Source of the DNA: [Actinomadura] parvosata subsp. kistnae
Lineage (GTDB): Bacteria; Actinomycetota; Actinomycetes; Streptosporangiales; Streptosporangiaceae
DNA: 64,000 nucleotides
Assembly (NCBI RefSeq): GCF_900323885.1
Contig: NZ_OOHJ01000030.1
Coordinates: forward strand, 682,001-746,000
Reading direction: 5' to 3'
Shown here: positions 35,715 through 44,795 of the stretch, one piece after another
Layout of the letters: each line of letters opens with the position of its first letter
Position numbering within the stretch: the first letter of the stretch is position 1
Translations under genes and position numbers: made by a program
Notes under the pieces: generated by a model
What the model saw: only the letters and a program-made list of their open reading frames with translations
Told to the model about the DNA's origin: nothing
Database searches by the model: none

Positions 35715-37559
35715 TCACGCGCTGGTGCAGGTGTATCCGGTCGGCAGGGCCGTGTTGCCGCTGGGGCGGCTGGCCTGGAAGCCGAAGCTGGTGGTGCTGG
35801 CTCCGGGGGCGAGCGTGCCGTTGTGGCTCACGCTCTTGGCCGTGACGGTCTGGCCGCTGGTGGTGACGGTGGCGTTCCACGAGCCGGTCAGCGTGTGCCC
35901 GGCCGGGAGCGTGAACGTGACCGTCCAGTTGGTGATCGTCGAGGTGCTCGTGTTGGTGATGGTCAGCGGCTGGATCACATAGCCGGTGCCCCACTGGCTC
36001 TGCACGGTCGGCGTCGCCGAGCAGGCTCCGGTGCTGGTGCCGCTGGTGGTGACCTGGACGGTGTCGGACACCGGCGAGAGGTTGCCGGCGGCGTCCCGCG
36101 CGCGGACCTGGTAACGGTAGGTGGTGCTCGGGGTCAGGCCCGTGTCGCTGTACGAGGTCGTGGCCGAGGTGCCGACCTGGGCGAAGGTGCCGCCGCTGGC
36201 CCCGGGTGCGCGCAGGATGTCGTAGCCGGCGACCCCCACGTCGTCCGTGGAAGCGGTCCAGGACAGGGTGGTGCCGCTGGCCGTGGTGCCGGAGGCCGCC
36301 AGCCCGCCGGGGGCGGTGGGTGGCGTGGTGTCGCCGCCGGTGGAGGTCGTGGTGAACGTGACGATCGCGGAGTTGGCCGACAGGTTGCCCGCGCCGTCGC
36401 GTGCTCGTACGTAGACCTGGTATTCGGTCTCGGCGGTCAGCCCGGTCAGGGTGATCGAGTTGGTGGCGGACTGGCCGAGCTGCGGGTCGGTGGCGCCCTG
36501 CTCCCGGTAGACGTTGTAGCCGGCCAGGCCGGAGCCGCCCTGGTCGGTGGAGGCGGTCCAGGTCAGCGTGGCGCTGGTGGCGGTCACGTTGGCCGCGACG
36601 GGGGTGCCCGGCGTGGTCGGCGGGGTGGTGTCGTTCGTGCTCTGGAACTGGTTGAAGAAGTTCCACACCACTGTCTTGGTCCAGGTCCGTGCGCCGTCGT
36701 CGGCGGTGGACCCGTCCACTGGACCAGGGGTGTGCCCCCCGTCGAACGCCGCCCACACGACCGGGTACCCGGATCGGCATCCCGAGTAGGTGGTGACGAC
36801 GTGCGTCAGGCTGCCCTGCGCCGGCTCGGGCGGATTCTGGGCCGTGCACCCGTTGTTCCTGACGAACGTGTCGCGCAGCGACCGGCCCTGAGAGATGTTG
36901 AGCACGTTGTCCCTGATGCCGTGCAGCCCGATGTAGGCGATGGGCTGGGTGCCGCCGCTGCATCCGCTGAGCTGCGCGCCGGAGTAGACCGCGACCGCGC
37001 GGAAGACCGACGCCCGGGCGCAGGCCAGGGCGTAACTCATGCCGCCGCCGTAGCTGAAGCCTCCGGCGAACAGCTGCGTGGTGTCGACGCACAGGTCCGC
37101 TTCGATCAGCCTGACCAGGTCGTCGACGAAGGTCAGGTCCTGCCCGCCGGAATTCGCCCAGCCGTTGTTCAGCCCCTGGGGGGCGACGAAGATCGCAGTG
37201 TTGTTCGCCAGTTGCCTGAGCCCGTAGTAAGACCAGGTGAATCCGCTGCTCCCGCCCGTGTCGACGTCGTTGGCGGTGCCGTTGAGCCAGTGGAAACCGA
37301 AGATCAACCGGTAGGGGTTGGTGTTGTTGTAGTTGTCGGGAATTCTCAGGATGAAGGAGCGACTCTGGCCGCCGCTCTGGATCGACTGCGCACCACTTCT
37401 GAGTGTCGGAGTCTTGCCGCATCCTGCCGTCGCAGCGGCGGCGGCGCTCGCCGCGCGTGACGTGGTCGCGCTGCTGCCCAGCGCCGTACCGCCGGTGGCC
37501 ACCGCGAGAAGCAGCGCCGCGATGACAGCGGCGAGGACGGATTTACGCCGCATCATCAC
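35715..37559 (-). CDS. Secreted CE1-type esterase (feruloyl esterase/PHB depolymerase-like) with FnIII and CBM2
   Basis: A 614-residue modular secreted enzyme. A signal peptide (about 1-40) is followed by a polyhydroxybutyrate-depolymerase/feruloyl-esterase-like alpha/beta hydrolase. Its nucleophile elbow is GGFSYGGG and its late His is in DGGHTPGP. Two fibronectin III domains follow, each starting DTTPPT. A C-terminal family 2 carbohydrate-binding module begins CSATPTVQSQWGTGY. Typical role: cleave ferulate esters from arabinoxylan while bound to cellulose or xylan. AGGTGAG precedes the start. Confidence 0.92.
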   Translation of the reverse strand: MMMRRKSVLAAVIAALLLAVATGGTALGSSATTSRAASAAAAATAGCGKTPTLRSGAQSIQSGGQSRSFILRIPDNYNNTNPYRLIFGFHWLNGTANDVDTGGSSGFTWSYYGLRQLANNTAIFVAPQGLNNGWANSGGQDLTFVDDLVRLIEADLCVDTTQLFAGGFSYGGGMSYALACARASVFRAVAVYSGAQLSGCSGGTQPIAYIGLHGIRDNVLNISQGRSLRDTFVRNNGCTAQNPPEPAQGSLTHVVTTYSGCRSGYPVVWAAFDGGHTPGPVDGSTADDGARTWTKTVVWNFFNQFQSTNDTTPPTTPGTPVAANVTATSATLTWTASTDQGGSGLAGYNVYREQGATDPQLGQSATNSITLTGLTAETEYQVYVRARDGAGNLSANSAIVTFTTTSTGGDTTPPTAPGGLAASGTTASGTTLSWTASTDDVGVAGYDILRAPGASGGTFAQVGTSATTSYSDTGLTPSTTYRYQVRARDAAGNLSPVSDTVQVTTSGTSTGACSATPTVQSQWGTGYVIQPLTITNTSTSTITNWTVTFTLPAGHTLTGSWNATVTTSGQTVTAKSVSHNGTLAPGASTTSFGFQASRPSGNTALPTGYTCTSA

Positions 37560-37602
37560 TCACCTGCCTGTGGCACCGCCGGGAAGGACGGCGCCAGGGC
37601 GT

Positions 37603-37616
37603 TGGTAGCGTTAACA
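37603..37616 (-). promoter_or_regulatory. Putative LacI-type operator before the esterase gene
   Basis: TGGTAGCGTTAACA, an imperfect palindrome (five of seven positions match between halves), lies 44 bp upstream of the esterase start. It resembles operators of actinomycete sugar regulators of the CebR type, but differs from the CACGTG sites of the rhamnosidase regulon. Confidence 0.35.
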
Positions 37617-37990
37617 TGAGCTGGATCAGTCCTCTCATCCATGCGGAACCGGCGTGATCGGAGGGCATGACGAAAAAACCGCGTCGTCGTTCACATCGCT
37701 TTGCCGCGCCCGTTCCTGCCGATCGGTGGTGGTGCGACGGAGCAAATACGAGGCATGCGGATCCGTCAAGGCGCGGGTCGCTCCACTGACGTTACGAGCG
37801 GCACTCCCACGCCGTTTACTGGCACGTATCGCGTCGTTCGACCTGAGAACATATTGAAAGTTTCACGGCAAGGCTCCCAGAAAGCCATGAGGCCGCATTC
37901 AACCCTTTCGACGACGCGTGGCTTTCCCCGGTGGTAAGTCAGCAACATGTCAACGCGCGTAGTGCCCAAGCCGCGGTAGGCATAAGCGAG
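37617..37990. other. Intergenic region without recognised features
   Basis: 374 bp between the esterase promoter and the end of arsC. Short ORFs occur in several frames but none has a ribosome-binding site together with a natural-looking protein. No repeat or strong hairpin was seen. Confidence 0.5.
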
Positions 37991-38419
37991 TCAGTCAGGC
38001 AGCAACTCGCTGAGCAGTTTCTCCACTCGGGAGCGGATGTCGTCACGGATGAGGCGGACGGTGTCGATGCCTTGGCCTGCCGGGTCGTCGAGCTTCCAGT
38101 CCTCATACCGTTTGCCGGGGAAGATCGGGCAGGCGTCGCCGCAGCCCATGGTGATGACCACGTCGGAGGCCTCGACCGCGTCGACGGTGAGAACCTTGGG
38201 CCGGGCGGCGGTGATGTCGATGCCGGCCTCGGCCATGGCCTCGACGGCGGCCCGGTTGACCTCCTCGGCCGGCGCGGAGCCGGCCGAGCGGACCTCGATC
38301 CGGTCGCCGGCCAGGTGGGTGAGCCAGCCGGCGGCCATCTGGGAGCGTCCGGCGTTGTGGACGCAGACGAACAGGACGGACGGCTTGCCGGCGGGGGTCT
38401 CGGCGGCGTTCTCAGGCAT
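37991..38419 (-). CDS. arsC: Thioredoxin-coupled arsenate reductase ArsC
   Basis: A 142-residue low-molecular-weight-phosphatase-fold arsenate reductase. The P-loop is CVHNAGRS with nucleophile Cys19. The two further redox cysteines lie in MGCGDACP (Cys93 and Cys97), as in the Staphylococcus/Bacillus type that hands electrons from thioredoxin. It converts arsenate to arsenite. It lies 120 bp downstream of the molybdoenzyme gene on the same strand in an arsenic-themed group. Confidence 0.93.
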   Translation of the reverse strand: MPENAAETPAGKPSVLFVCVHNAGRSQMAAGWLTHLAGDRIEVRSAGSAPAEEVNRAAVEAMAEAGIDITAARPKVLTVDAVEASDVVITMGCGDACPIFPGKRYEDWKLDDPAGQGIDTVRLIRDDIRSRVEKLLSELLPD

Positions 38420-38539
38420 GGGCAGGCTCCTTGGCGATGAACAGGCGGCCAGGCTGACGTAGGCCGAGGTCCTGATGCGGGAGACGGCCCTCGCTTCGGA
38501 CGCAGGGAGCGCCGCCGCGCCATCGGGACAGGCAAGAGG

Positions 38540-41038
38540 TCAGGGCACCTTCCGGAGTCTGCAGGCGAAGCACTTGTACGCCTGCTGCCCCGAAAGGTTG
38601 TCATAGAACTGGTCGTCCACCAGCGTGTTGGCCGCCTCGTAGTGGGGATCGCCGAAGATGTCGCCCACTTTCTGCGCAGGTCCGAACGTGTTGGGCAGGA
38701 ATATGGTGTCGGTCCGGATGCCGGGCTCGATGAGGGCGGTGCCGGTCACCGCGCCGCGCGGGCTCTCCACCAGCACCGCGTCGCCGTCGGCGATGCCGTA
38801 CCGGGCGGCGGTGTCGGGATGGATCTGGATCAGGCGGATCCCGTTGAGCTGCTCGCCGGTGTACGTCCAGTGCGTCACTCCGGCGAAGTGCACGACGCTG
38901 GGGCGGCCGGTCATGCCCATCAGCGGATATCGCCGGTGCACCCGCCCGTCTCCGGGGGTGCCGAGCCGGACGGGCCGGGTCAGCGCATGAGGATTGACGG
39001 GGTTGGTGACGAACGCGTCGCCGTAGGTCAGCGTCGGGTGCGCGCCGGTCACCTCTGGGTGGGTGAAGAACACGGGAAGCGCGCCGTGCCCGCTGGGCGC
39101 GAGCCGGCTCTCCAAGGCGGTGGTGAAGATCTCCACCTTGCCGCTGGGGGTGAGGAACCGGTTGCCGGAGCCGAGCGAGCGGGCGGCCTGGTACCAGGAG
39201 GGATGATCGAGGTAGAGGGTGCTCACGCCTGGATGCCCGGTGGCGGGGCAGGGCCAGCGCAGCGGCTCGGTGCGGGCGCGCAGGCGGTCGCGGGTCATGC
39301 CGGCGGCGCTGGGGGTGTTGGCGACGAAGGCGGCCCACAGCTTGTTGTAGTCGGTCCATTCGAGAGGGAGGGCGTCCGTCCAGTACGCCGGCGGGTGCCG
39401 GCGGTCGTTGCGCGCGAGCGCGTGTGCCAGCCCGATGAAGATCTCGGTGTCGGAGCGTGATTCGCCGACTCTGGGCACGGCGGCGTCCTGCCAGCGGATG
39501 GCGCGGTCGTCACGCCGCATGTAGACGCCCTCGAACTCCATGCCGCTGCACACCGGCAGGATGACGTCGGCGTAGTGGGCGGCCTCCTCCATGAACAGCC
39601 CTGTGTAGACGTAGAAGTCCAGCTTCTCTAACGCGCGGCGGACCTTGCCGGTGTTGGCCGAGCTGATGAGGGGGTTGCCTTCGGTCATGACGGCTCGCAG
39701 CCGGTACGGCCGTCCGGTGAGAATGGCGTCGGCGAACGCGTCGGGGCCGACGGGGAGGGCCGGGCCGGGTTCGGGGACTCCGGCCTTCAGCGGAGGCAGG
39801 CCGAGCTCGCCGGGCCAGGTGTTGTGCATGAAGTTGCAGCCGCCGCCCGGCACGCCGACGTTGCCGGTGATCGCGGCCAGCATCGCGATGGCCCGGTAGG
39901 TGTCGAACGCGCCGAGCTGGTGTGAGATCCCGGCGTTGCAGAAGATCGCCGCCGGCTTCGCCGTGGCGTACTCCCTGGCGATCCGGCGGATCGTGGTGGC
40001 CGCGACCCCGGTCACCCCGGCGGCCCACTCCGGTGTGTAACCCTTGCCTGTCACGTGATCGCGGAGCTCCTCGAAGCCCACCACCCACTGGCGGACGAAG
40101 GCCCGGTCGTGCAGCTCCTCGCTGATGACCTCGTGCAGCATGCCGAGGACAAGGGCGAGGTCGGTGTGCGGTTTGGGCGCGATCCAGTCGTCCGCGAGCG
40201 CGCCGGTGGGCGTGCGCCGGGGATCTACCACGACCAGCCGGGCACGGGTGCGCTGCCGGGCCCGCAAGAGGTAGGCGAAGGTGACGGGGTGCGTCTCCGC
40301 CTGGTTGGTGCCGAGCATCAGCAGGTAGCGGGCCGCCCCCAGGTCTTCCCTGCCGGTGGTGGGATCGACGCCGTACCCGTTGGTGAAATTGCCCAGCCCG
40401 AACGTCACCGCGAGCGCGTTGCCGCCCGCATCGTTGCACACGGGGCCGACGTCGGTGTCGTTCGGGCTGCCGAGCAGGCTGAACAGGCGATGTGCCAGCG
40501 CGCCGGCGCCGCGCGGCATGCGCCCTGTGGTGCGGTTGGCGATCGCTCGCGCCTCCCCGCTGTCGCGCAGGTCGAGGAATCGGGTGGCGATGAGGTCGAG
40601 TGCCGTGTCCCAGGTCACGGGCTCGAACCGGGAGTCCGGGTCTCCCTTCGCCCCGCCGGTCCGGCGCAGCGGGCTGGTCAGCCGCAGCGGGTTGTAGGCC
40701 AGTTGCGGCATCATGGAGGCCTTGACGCACAGGTTGCCGTCCTGGACGGGGTCCGCCCGCTCCCCGCGTACATCGATGATCCGGCCGGCCTTCATCCGGA
40801 TCTCCAGCCGGCAGTCGCAGTTGCAGAACTGGCAGGCGCCCGCCACCGTCCTGTCCGGTCGCAGGGCCGCGGAGCCTTCGGTGAAGTCGGGCATCGACGC
40901 GTCGCCCGTCGCGGGCGCGGCCTGCGCGGCGTACGGGACGAGGGTGGGCAGTGCGCCCGCGATCGCGCCCGTCCCGCCCAGGACCGCTCCCCGCAGCACC
41001 GACCTGCGCGAAGGAGGATCGGGTCGTGGCTCGTTCAT
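38540..41038 (-). CDS. Tat-exported molybdopterin oxidoreductase
   Basis: An 832-residue DMSO-reductase-superfamily enzyme. SRRSVLRG at residues 10-17 is a twin-arginine signal. The iron-sulfur motif is C69-x2-C72-x3-C76 with a fourth Cys at 104, so a [4Fe-4S] cluster is expected. MLGTNQAETHPV is a bis-MGD binding segment like that of nitrate reductases, and VGPVCNDAGGNA may give the Mo ligand Cys. No beta subunit gene is adjacent. Nitrate reductase-like or arsenic-oxidoreductase activity are both possible; the neighbours arsC and arsR favour an arsenic role (inference). AAGGA precedes ATG 41038. Confidence 0.88.
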   Translation of the reverse strand: MNEPRPDPPSRRSVLRGAVLGGTGAIAGALPTLVPYAAQAAPATGDASMPDFTEGSAALRPDRTVAGACQFCNCDCRLEIRMKAGRIIDVRGERADPVQDGNLCVKASMMPQLAYNPLRLTSPLRRTGGAKGDPDSRFEPVTWDTALDLIATRFLDLRDSGEARAIANRTTGRMPRGAGALAHRLFSLLGSPNDTDVGPVCNDAGGNALAVTFGLGNFTNGYGVDPTTGREDLGAARYLLMLGTNQAETHPVTFAYLLRARQRTRARLVVVDPRRTPTGALADDWIAPKPHTDLALVLGMLHEVISEELHDRAFVRQWVVGFEELRDHVTGKGYTPEWAAGVTGVAATTIRRIAREYATAKPAAIFCNAGISHQLGAFDTYRAIAMLAAITGNVGVPGGGCNFMHNTWPGELGLPPLKAGVPEPGPALPVGPDAFADAILTGRPYRLRAVMTEGNPLISSANTGKVRRALEKLDFYVYTGLFMEEAAHYADVILPVCSGMEFEGVYMRRDDRAIRWQDAAVPRVGESRSDTEIFIGLAHALARNDRRHPPAYWTDALPLEWTDYNKLWAAFVANTPSAAGMTRDRLRARTEPLRWPCPATGHPGVSTLYLDHPSWYQAARSLGSGNRFLTPSGKVEIFTTALESRLAPSGHGALPVFFTHPEVTGAHPTLTYGDAFVTNPVNPHALTRPVRLGTPGDGRVHRRYPLMGMTGRPSVVHFAGVTHWTYTGEQLNGIRLIQIHPDTAARYGIADGDAVLVESPRGAVTGTALIEPGIRTDTIFLPNTFGPAQKVGDIFGDPHYEAANTLVDDQFYDNLSGQQAYKCFACRLRKVP

Positions 41039-41058
41039 GGCTGTCCTTCGCAGAGGGG

Positions 41059-42189
41059 TCAGCAGTCGCCGCCGCAGCCGCAACTTGGGGCCGACGGATC
41101 AGGAGCGGCGAGGCGGTGCACCGGCAGCGGGTAGGCGGGCTGGAAAGCCCGCTCACCGGCGCGCCGCTCGACCTGCGCGGCGGCGGCCTCGGTGGCCTCC
41201 CGCACCGCGGCGTCGACGGCCTCGTCCAGTTCGCCGGGCTTGCACGCGACGCGCGCGTTGATCCGGGCCTCCGCCTCGGGCAGCGGCCCCGGAGCCGGGC
41301 CGTCCGCCACGGGCGCTCCCCCGGCGCGGGTCAGGCTGAGCCTCGTGAGGACGCCCGGAGCGTGCAGGCTCACCTTGGCGTGGCCGACGGTCCAGCCCAT
41401 CCGAAGGGCGGTCCGGGACAAGTGCTCCAGCAGCGTACGTGCCCACAGGTCGCCGTCGAGACCTTCGTCCGCGCGCACCACGAGGGTCTGATTCAGCCAG
41501 GCGAGCGCGGCCTCGGCCCGGGCGTAACGGTTGTAGTCGATCTCCACGTTGCGCGGCGCGGGCGGCTCGCCCAGCCAGGCGTTCATCAGCTGGTCGAGCC
41601 CTCTGCCCGATCTCGCCGAGTACCCGACCACCGTCGCGGCGGGGTACCGGACATGCAGGTCGTCGAGGGTGTCCCTGATCGTGTCCGGGTCGAGGAGGTC
41701 GATCTTGTTCAGTGCGATGACGTCGGCCTCTTCGAGCTGCTTGCCGAAGAGGTAGGAGAGGTCGGCGTCCCCGTTGTGCGCGGCGGTCTCGCGCAGGGCC
41801 GCGAGCCGCTCCGGATCGACGACCGTCATGAGCGAACCGGCCGTGAAGGTGTCGCCGTAGTACCTCCGGAGCGGCCGCAGGACGGTCGCCTGCAAGTCGG
41901 CGCAGCTGCCCACCGCCTCCGCGAGCAGCGTCTCGACCCGGTGGTTGTCGATCAGCTCCCGCGCCACGTCGAGGAGATCGTCGAAGCGGCAGCAGAAGCA
42001 GCCGCCCGTGACCTCCCCGGCCTCGCTGGAGGCGGATCGGGCCAGCCGGGTGTCGACGAGGTCGCTTCCCTGATCGTTCGTGATCACCGCCACCCGTTCG
42101 CCGTTCGTCCGCAGGCGCCTCGCGACCTCGACGAGCGTGGTGGTCTTGCCGGCTCCGAGAAAGCCGCTGAGCGTCATGAATTCAATCAT
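41059..42189 (-). CDS. CobW/P47K-family GTPase (metal chaperone)
   Basis: A GTPase of about 376 residues. The P-loop is GFLGAGKTTT (residues 9-18), the family metal motif GCFCC has Cys64, 66 and 67, and NKIDLLDPD serves base recognition. The C-terminal domain ends in SCGCGGDC, an extra Cys-rich metal-binding tail. Such G3E GTPases deliver zinc, cobalt or other metals to client enzymes. It lies 20 bp upstream of the molybdoenzyme gene and probably belongs to its operon, so it might serve maturation of that enzyme or metal homeostasis under arsenic stress. Confidence 0.9.
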   Translation of the reverse strand: MIEFMTLSGFLGAGKTTTLVEVARRLRTNGERVAVITNDQGSDLVDTRLARSASSEAGEVTGGCFCCRFDDLLDVARELIDNHRVETLLAEAVGSCADLQATVLRPLRRYYGDTFTAGSLMTVVDPERLAALRETAAHNGDADLSYLFGKQLEEADVIALNKIDLLDPDTIRDTLDDLHVRYPAATVVGYSARSGRGLDQLMNAWLGEPPAPRNVEIDYNRYARAEAALAWLNQTLVVRADEGLDGDLWARTLLEHLSRTALRMGWTVGHAKVSLHAPGVLTRLSLTRAGGAPVADGPAPGPLPEAEARINARVACKPGELDEAVDAAVREATEAAAAQVERRAGERAFQPAYPLPVHRLAAPDPSAPSCGCGGDC

Positions 42190-42281
42190 TTTGCTCGCCT
42201 CACTGACCGATGCTTTTGTCGCACGATAACGACGGACCGAGCGGCCGATCAAGCCGTTCAATTACATGGCCGTCTAATTAG

Positions 42282-42638
42282 CTATCCGGGCAGGAGCACA
42301 GCCGTTCTGGCCTGCCCGTCCAGCAGAATCGACAGCTCGGCCAGCTTTTCCGGCACGGCTCGATAATGGATCCAGGTGCCTTGGCGCCGGCTTTCGATGA
42401 GGCCCGCCTTGCGCAGCACCTTCAGGTGGTGCGAAATCGTGGGCGCCGCCAGGTCGAAGGCCTTCGTCAGGTCGCACACGCACGGCTCCCCGTAAGCGGC
42501 GATCATCGATATCAGCTCAAGTCGTACGGGGTCGCCCAGGGCCTTGAACACCTCGGCGAGACTGCCGGCCTCACGGCTGGTCAGCGGTGGTACGGGGGCG
42601 GAGATCCGGCAGACGGCGGTGACATCAGGCTCCAGCAC
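42282..42638 (-). CDS. arsR: ArsR-family metalloregulator
   Basis: A 118-residue winged-helix repressor. The alpha-3 metal motif reads EPCVCDL with Cys53 and Cys55, the classical As(III)/Sb(III) site. The recognition helix is in APTISHHLKVLRKAGL. It should repress the CobW-molybdoenzyme-arsC unit and possibly the divergent PiT gene until arsenite binds. Start GTG 42638 is tentative. Confidence 0.92.
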   Translation of the reverse strand: MLEPDVTAVCRISAPVPPLTSREAGSLAEVFKALGDPVRLELISMIAAYGEPCVCDLTKAFDLAAPTISHHLKVLRKAGLIESRRQGTWIHYRAVPEKLAELSILLDGQARTAVLLPG

Positions 42639-42740
42639 CAGATCAGGGTGACAGGAGGCCTTTGCCCGGACAAGCCGCCCGCCACCGGCCCCGCCAAACA
42701 GAATTCGACGTCCTTCTATTTACGGTCGTTCACCGACGCG

Positions 42741-42760
42741 TAATTGCGAGTTAATTGACG
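42741..42760. promoter_or_regulatory. Possible ArsR-type operator (AATTA-rich)
   Basis: TAATTGCGAGTTAATTGACG stands between the divergent arsR and PiT genes. A related AATTA pair (CAATTACATGGCCGTCTAATT at 42259-42279, minus its last base) lies before the CobW gene. These AT-rich, partly symmetric boxes stand out in a 72% G+C region and sit where ArsR would act. Symmetry is imperfect. Confidence 0.3.
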
Positions 42761-42805
42761 CCCCTTTTATCGTCGGCGGGACGTCGAGCGGATCGGAGGC
42801 GGATC

Positions 42806-43870
42806 ATGACCGTCGTGATCTTCATTCTTCTCGTCGGCCTGGCGGCCGCGAACGGCGGCAATGACGTTCCCAAGGGAGTGGCGACGCTCGGCGGAGCAGG
42901 GGTCGCGAGCTACCGCACCGCCGTCGTCTGGGGAACGGTGACCACGCTGGCCGGATCCCTGTGCTCCCTGGCCCTGGCCGACCGGATGACCGCGCTGTTC
43001 TCGAAGGGCATCGTCAGTGCGCCCGCGACCGACCCGTTCGCCTTCGCGGTCCTCCTGGGGACGGCGAGCTGGATCGTGCTCGCCACGTTCCTCCGCCTGC
43101 CGGTCTCGACCACGCACGCCCTGGTCGGCTCGCTGATCGGCGCCGGAGTGCTGCTGGGGAGCTCGTCGGGATCAAGCGTGCACGTCGAAGTGCTGGGCAG
43201 CAAGGTCGTGCTTCCGTTGCTCGCGAGCATCGCGGTCGCGTACGTGTTGTCCGCGGTGCTCAGGCAGGTCGCACGGCGCTTCACCAGACCGGACCGATGC
43301 ACCTGCGCCCAGGCCGAGGCCGAGGTGATCAGCGTGCCCACCGGCGGCGGCGTCCAGGTCGGCACCGTCACCACATGCGCGGTCCACCGCGACCGGACGG
43401 CCCGCGGATTCGACGTGGTGACGGCGGCGCACTGGTTGTCCAGCGGGGCCGCGAGCTTCGCCCGCGGGCTGAACGACACACCGAAGATCGTGGCCATCGG
43501 CACGTTCTCCCTGGTGCCGGCCGGGATGACGATCACGCAGGTGCTCCTGGCCGTCGCCCTGGCCATGGTCGTGGGCTCGCTCGTCGGCGGCCTCCGAGTG
43601 GCGCGGCGGCTGGGCGAGGACGTGGTCAAGATGTCGCACGTGGAGGGGCTGACGGCGAACCTCACCACCGCTGTCCTGGTCGGATTCGGCGCCGGCGCGG
43701 GAATGCCGATGTCCACCACCCAGGTCTCGACGGGCGCGATCGCCGGGATCGCGGGGCGCGACGTCGGACGGCTGAACCGCCGCTCCTTGCGCGACTTCCT
43801 CCTGGCCTGGACGGCGACGCCGCTGATCGCCGCAGGCGTGGCCGCGCTGGCCTTCCTGCTGGTGCGATAG
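42806..43870 (+). CDS. PiT-family inorganic phosphate transporter
   Basis: A permease of about 354 residues with the duplicated PiT signature GGNDVPKG near the N terminus and GLNDTPK in the second half, and about ten helices. A hydrophilic central loop contains CTC and TTC cysteine pairs. PiT carriers move metal-phosphate with protons and are a main entry for arsenate. Its divergence from arsR suggests coordinated phosphate/arsenate handling. ATG 42806 has GGAGG upstream. Confidence 0.92.
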   Translation: MTVVIFILLVGLAAANGGNDVPKGVATLGGAGVASYRTAVVWGTVTTLAGSLCSLALADRMTALFSKGIVSAPATDPFAFAVLLGTASWIVLATFLRLPVSTTHALVGSLIGAGVLLGSSSGSSVHVEVLGSKVVLPLLASIAVAYVLSAVLRQVARRFTRPDRCTCAQAEAEVISVPTGGGVQVGTVTTCAVHRDRTARGFDVVTAAHWLSSGAASFARGLNDTPKIVAIGTFSLVPAGMTITQVLLAVALAMVVGSLVGGLRVARRLGEDVVKMSHVEGLTANLTTAVLVGFGAGAGMPMSTTQVSTGAIAGIAGRDVGRLNRRSLRDFLLAWTATPLIAAGVAALAFLLVR

Positions 43871-44041
43871 CCGACGGCGGGAGGGGTGCCATCAGGCGTC
43901 CTTTCCGCCCGCCCGCGTTATCGCGGAAAATTCGTTGTGCTTCGTGGCGGCCGGCGACATCGACGCCCGCCGAAAGAAACATCGAACAAGTGCCTGCGGG
44001 ATAAAATACCGATCCTCCGAATAATGGCGAAGGGCATTGTC

Positions 44042-44731
44042 ATGGCACCCTTCTACAAAGTATTCGACCTGCCACCGGCCGCCCCGTCCGTCCTGGCCGA
44101 GTTCGCGACCCTTCCGCTGGATCCGTACACCGGCGGGCGGCAGCGCAGCAGACGGTTCTCCCAGTACCGCCTGCGGCTCGACCCCGAGCCTCGTCAGTGG
44201 CGGCTCTCGCTGCTGCCGCATCGGCCGTTCCTCCAGCCGCCCACAGTCAACACCCTGGTCGGCGGCATACCGCGGGAGCTGGAGCCGCTGCGGATCGACC
44301 CGACGCCGCAGATCCACACGGCGGCCCGCCAGATCGGCCTGGACGAAGGTCATGACTGGCACATCAACGTGCACCAGTGCCGGGTGAAGGTCGGCCCGGG
44401 TGTCGCCGGCGTGTCCGTGCCCGAGGGGCCGCACCGCGACGGCCACGACTTCGCGATGCTCGCCGTCTTCGCCCGGCACAACATCTCCGGCGGCGAGAAC
44501 CAGTTGATGCCGCTCGGCGGCGGAGAGCCGTTCTTCCGCGTGACGTTGCAGCCGAACCAGGCTCTGGCCTTCGACGACACGGCCATGTGGCACACGGCGA
44601 CCGACCTGGAGTCGCTCGACGGCGGCTTCGGGCATCGCGACCTGTGGATCGTGGTGTTCAACCGGTGGGACCGCAGGAAGTACGGGGAGGAGTTCGAGGC
44701 CCGGGCCGTCGCGGGAAGAGCCGCCTCATGA
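44042..44731 (+). CDS. 2OG-Fe(II) dioxygenase, amino-acid hydroxylase type
   Basis: A 229-residue enzyme of the 2OG-Fe dioxygenase family that includes the Bacillus L-isoleucine 4-hydroxylase. The iron triad is H131-x-D133 (PHRDGHDF) and H184 (MWHTA); Arg199 (GHRD) should bind 2-oxoglutarate. The family hydroxylates free aliphatic or sulfur amino acids. GAAGGG before ATG 44042 favours this start over ATG 44024. The last codons lie in a 44-bp tandem duplication, and the TGA overlaps an ATG. The following PLP enzyme suggests hydroxylation of a methionine- or homoserine-derived amino acid. Confidence 0.85.
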   Translation: MAPFYKVFDLPPAAPSVLAEFATLPLDPYTGGRQRSRRFSQYRLRLDPEPRQWRLSLLPHRPFLQPPTVNTLVGGIPRELEPLRIDPTPQIHTAARQIGLDEGHDWHINVHQCRVKVGPGVAGVSVPEGPHRDGHDFAMLAVFARHNISGGENQLMPLGGGEPFFRVTLQPNQALAFDDTAMWHTATDLESLDGGFGHRDLWIVVFNRWDRRKYGEEFEARAVAGRAAS

Positions 44732-44795
44732 CGCACCCGCGGACCCGCGCTGTCGCGGGAGGAGCCGCCTCATGACGCACCCGCAGACCCGGGCC
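44708..44795. repeat. 44-bp tandem duplication across a stop/start junction
   Basis: Copy 1 is 44708-44751 and copy 2 is 44752-44795; both begin GTCGCGGGARGAGCCGCCTC and differ at only a few positions. Each copy contains ATG, once at 44728 (overlapping the dioxygenase stop) and once at 44772 (the PLP gene start). The unit is not a multiple of three, so the first ATG no longer reads into the PLP gene. Confidence 0.93.
44728..44775 (+). CDS. 15-codon coupling ORF created by the duplication
   Basis: ATG 44728 opens a frame encoding MTHPRTRAVAGGAAS with its TGA at 44773-44775 overlapping the next ATG (44772). Stops and starts overlap as ATGA at both ends, so ribosomes could pass from the dioxygenase through this mini-ORF into the PLP gene. 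It is a by-product of the 44-bp duplication. Confidence 0.5.
   Translation: MTHPRTRAVAGGAAS

Noticed and set aside
37560-37990. Several short ORFs between the CE1 esterase and arsC
   Set aside because: No ribosome-binding site, no natural protein composition and no consistent frame.
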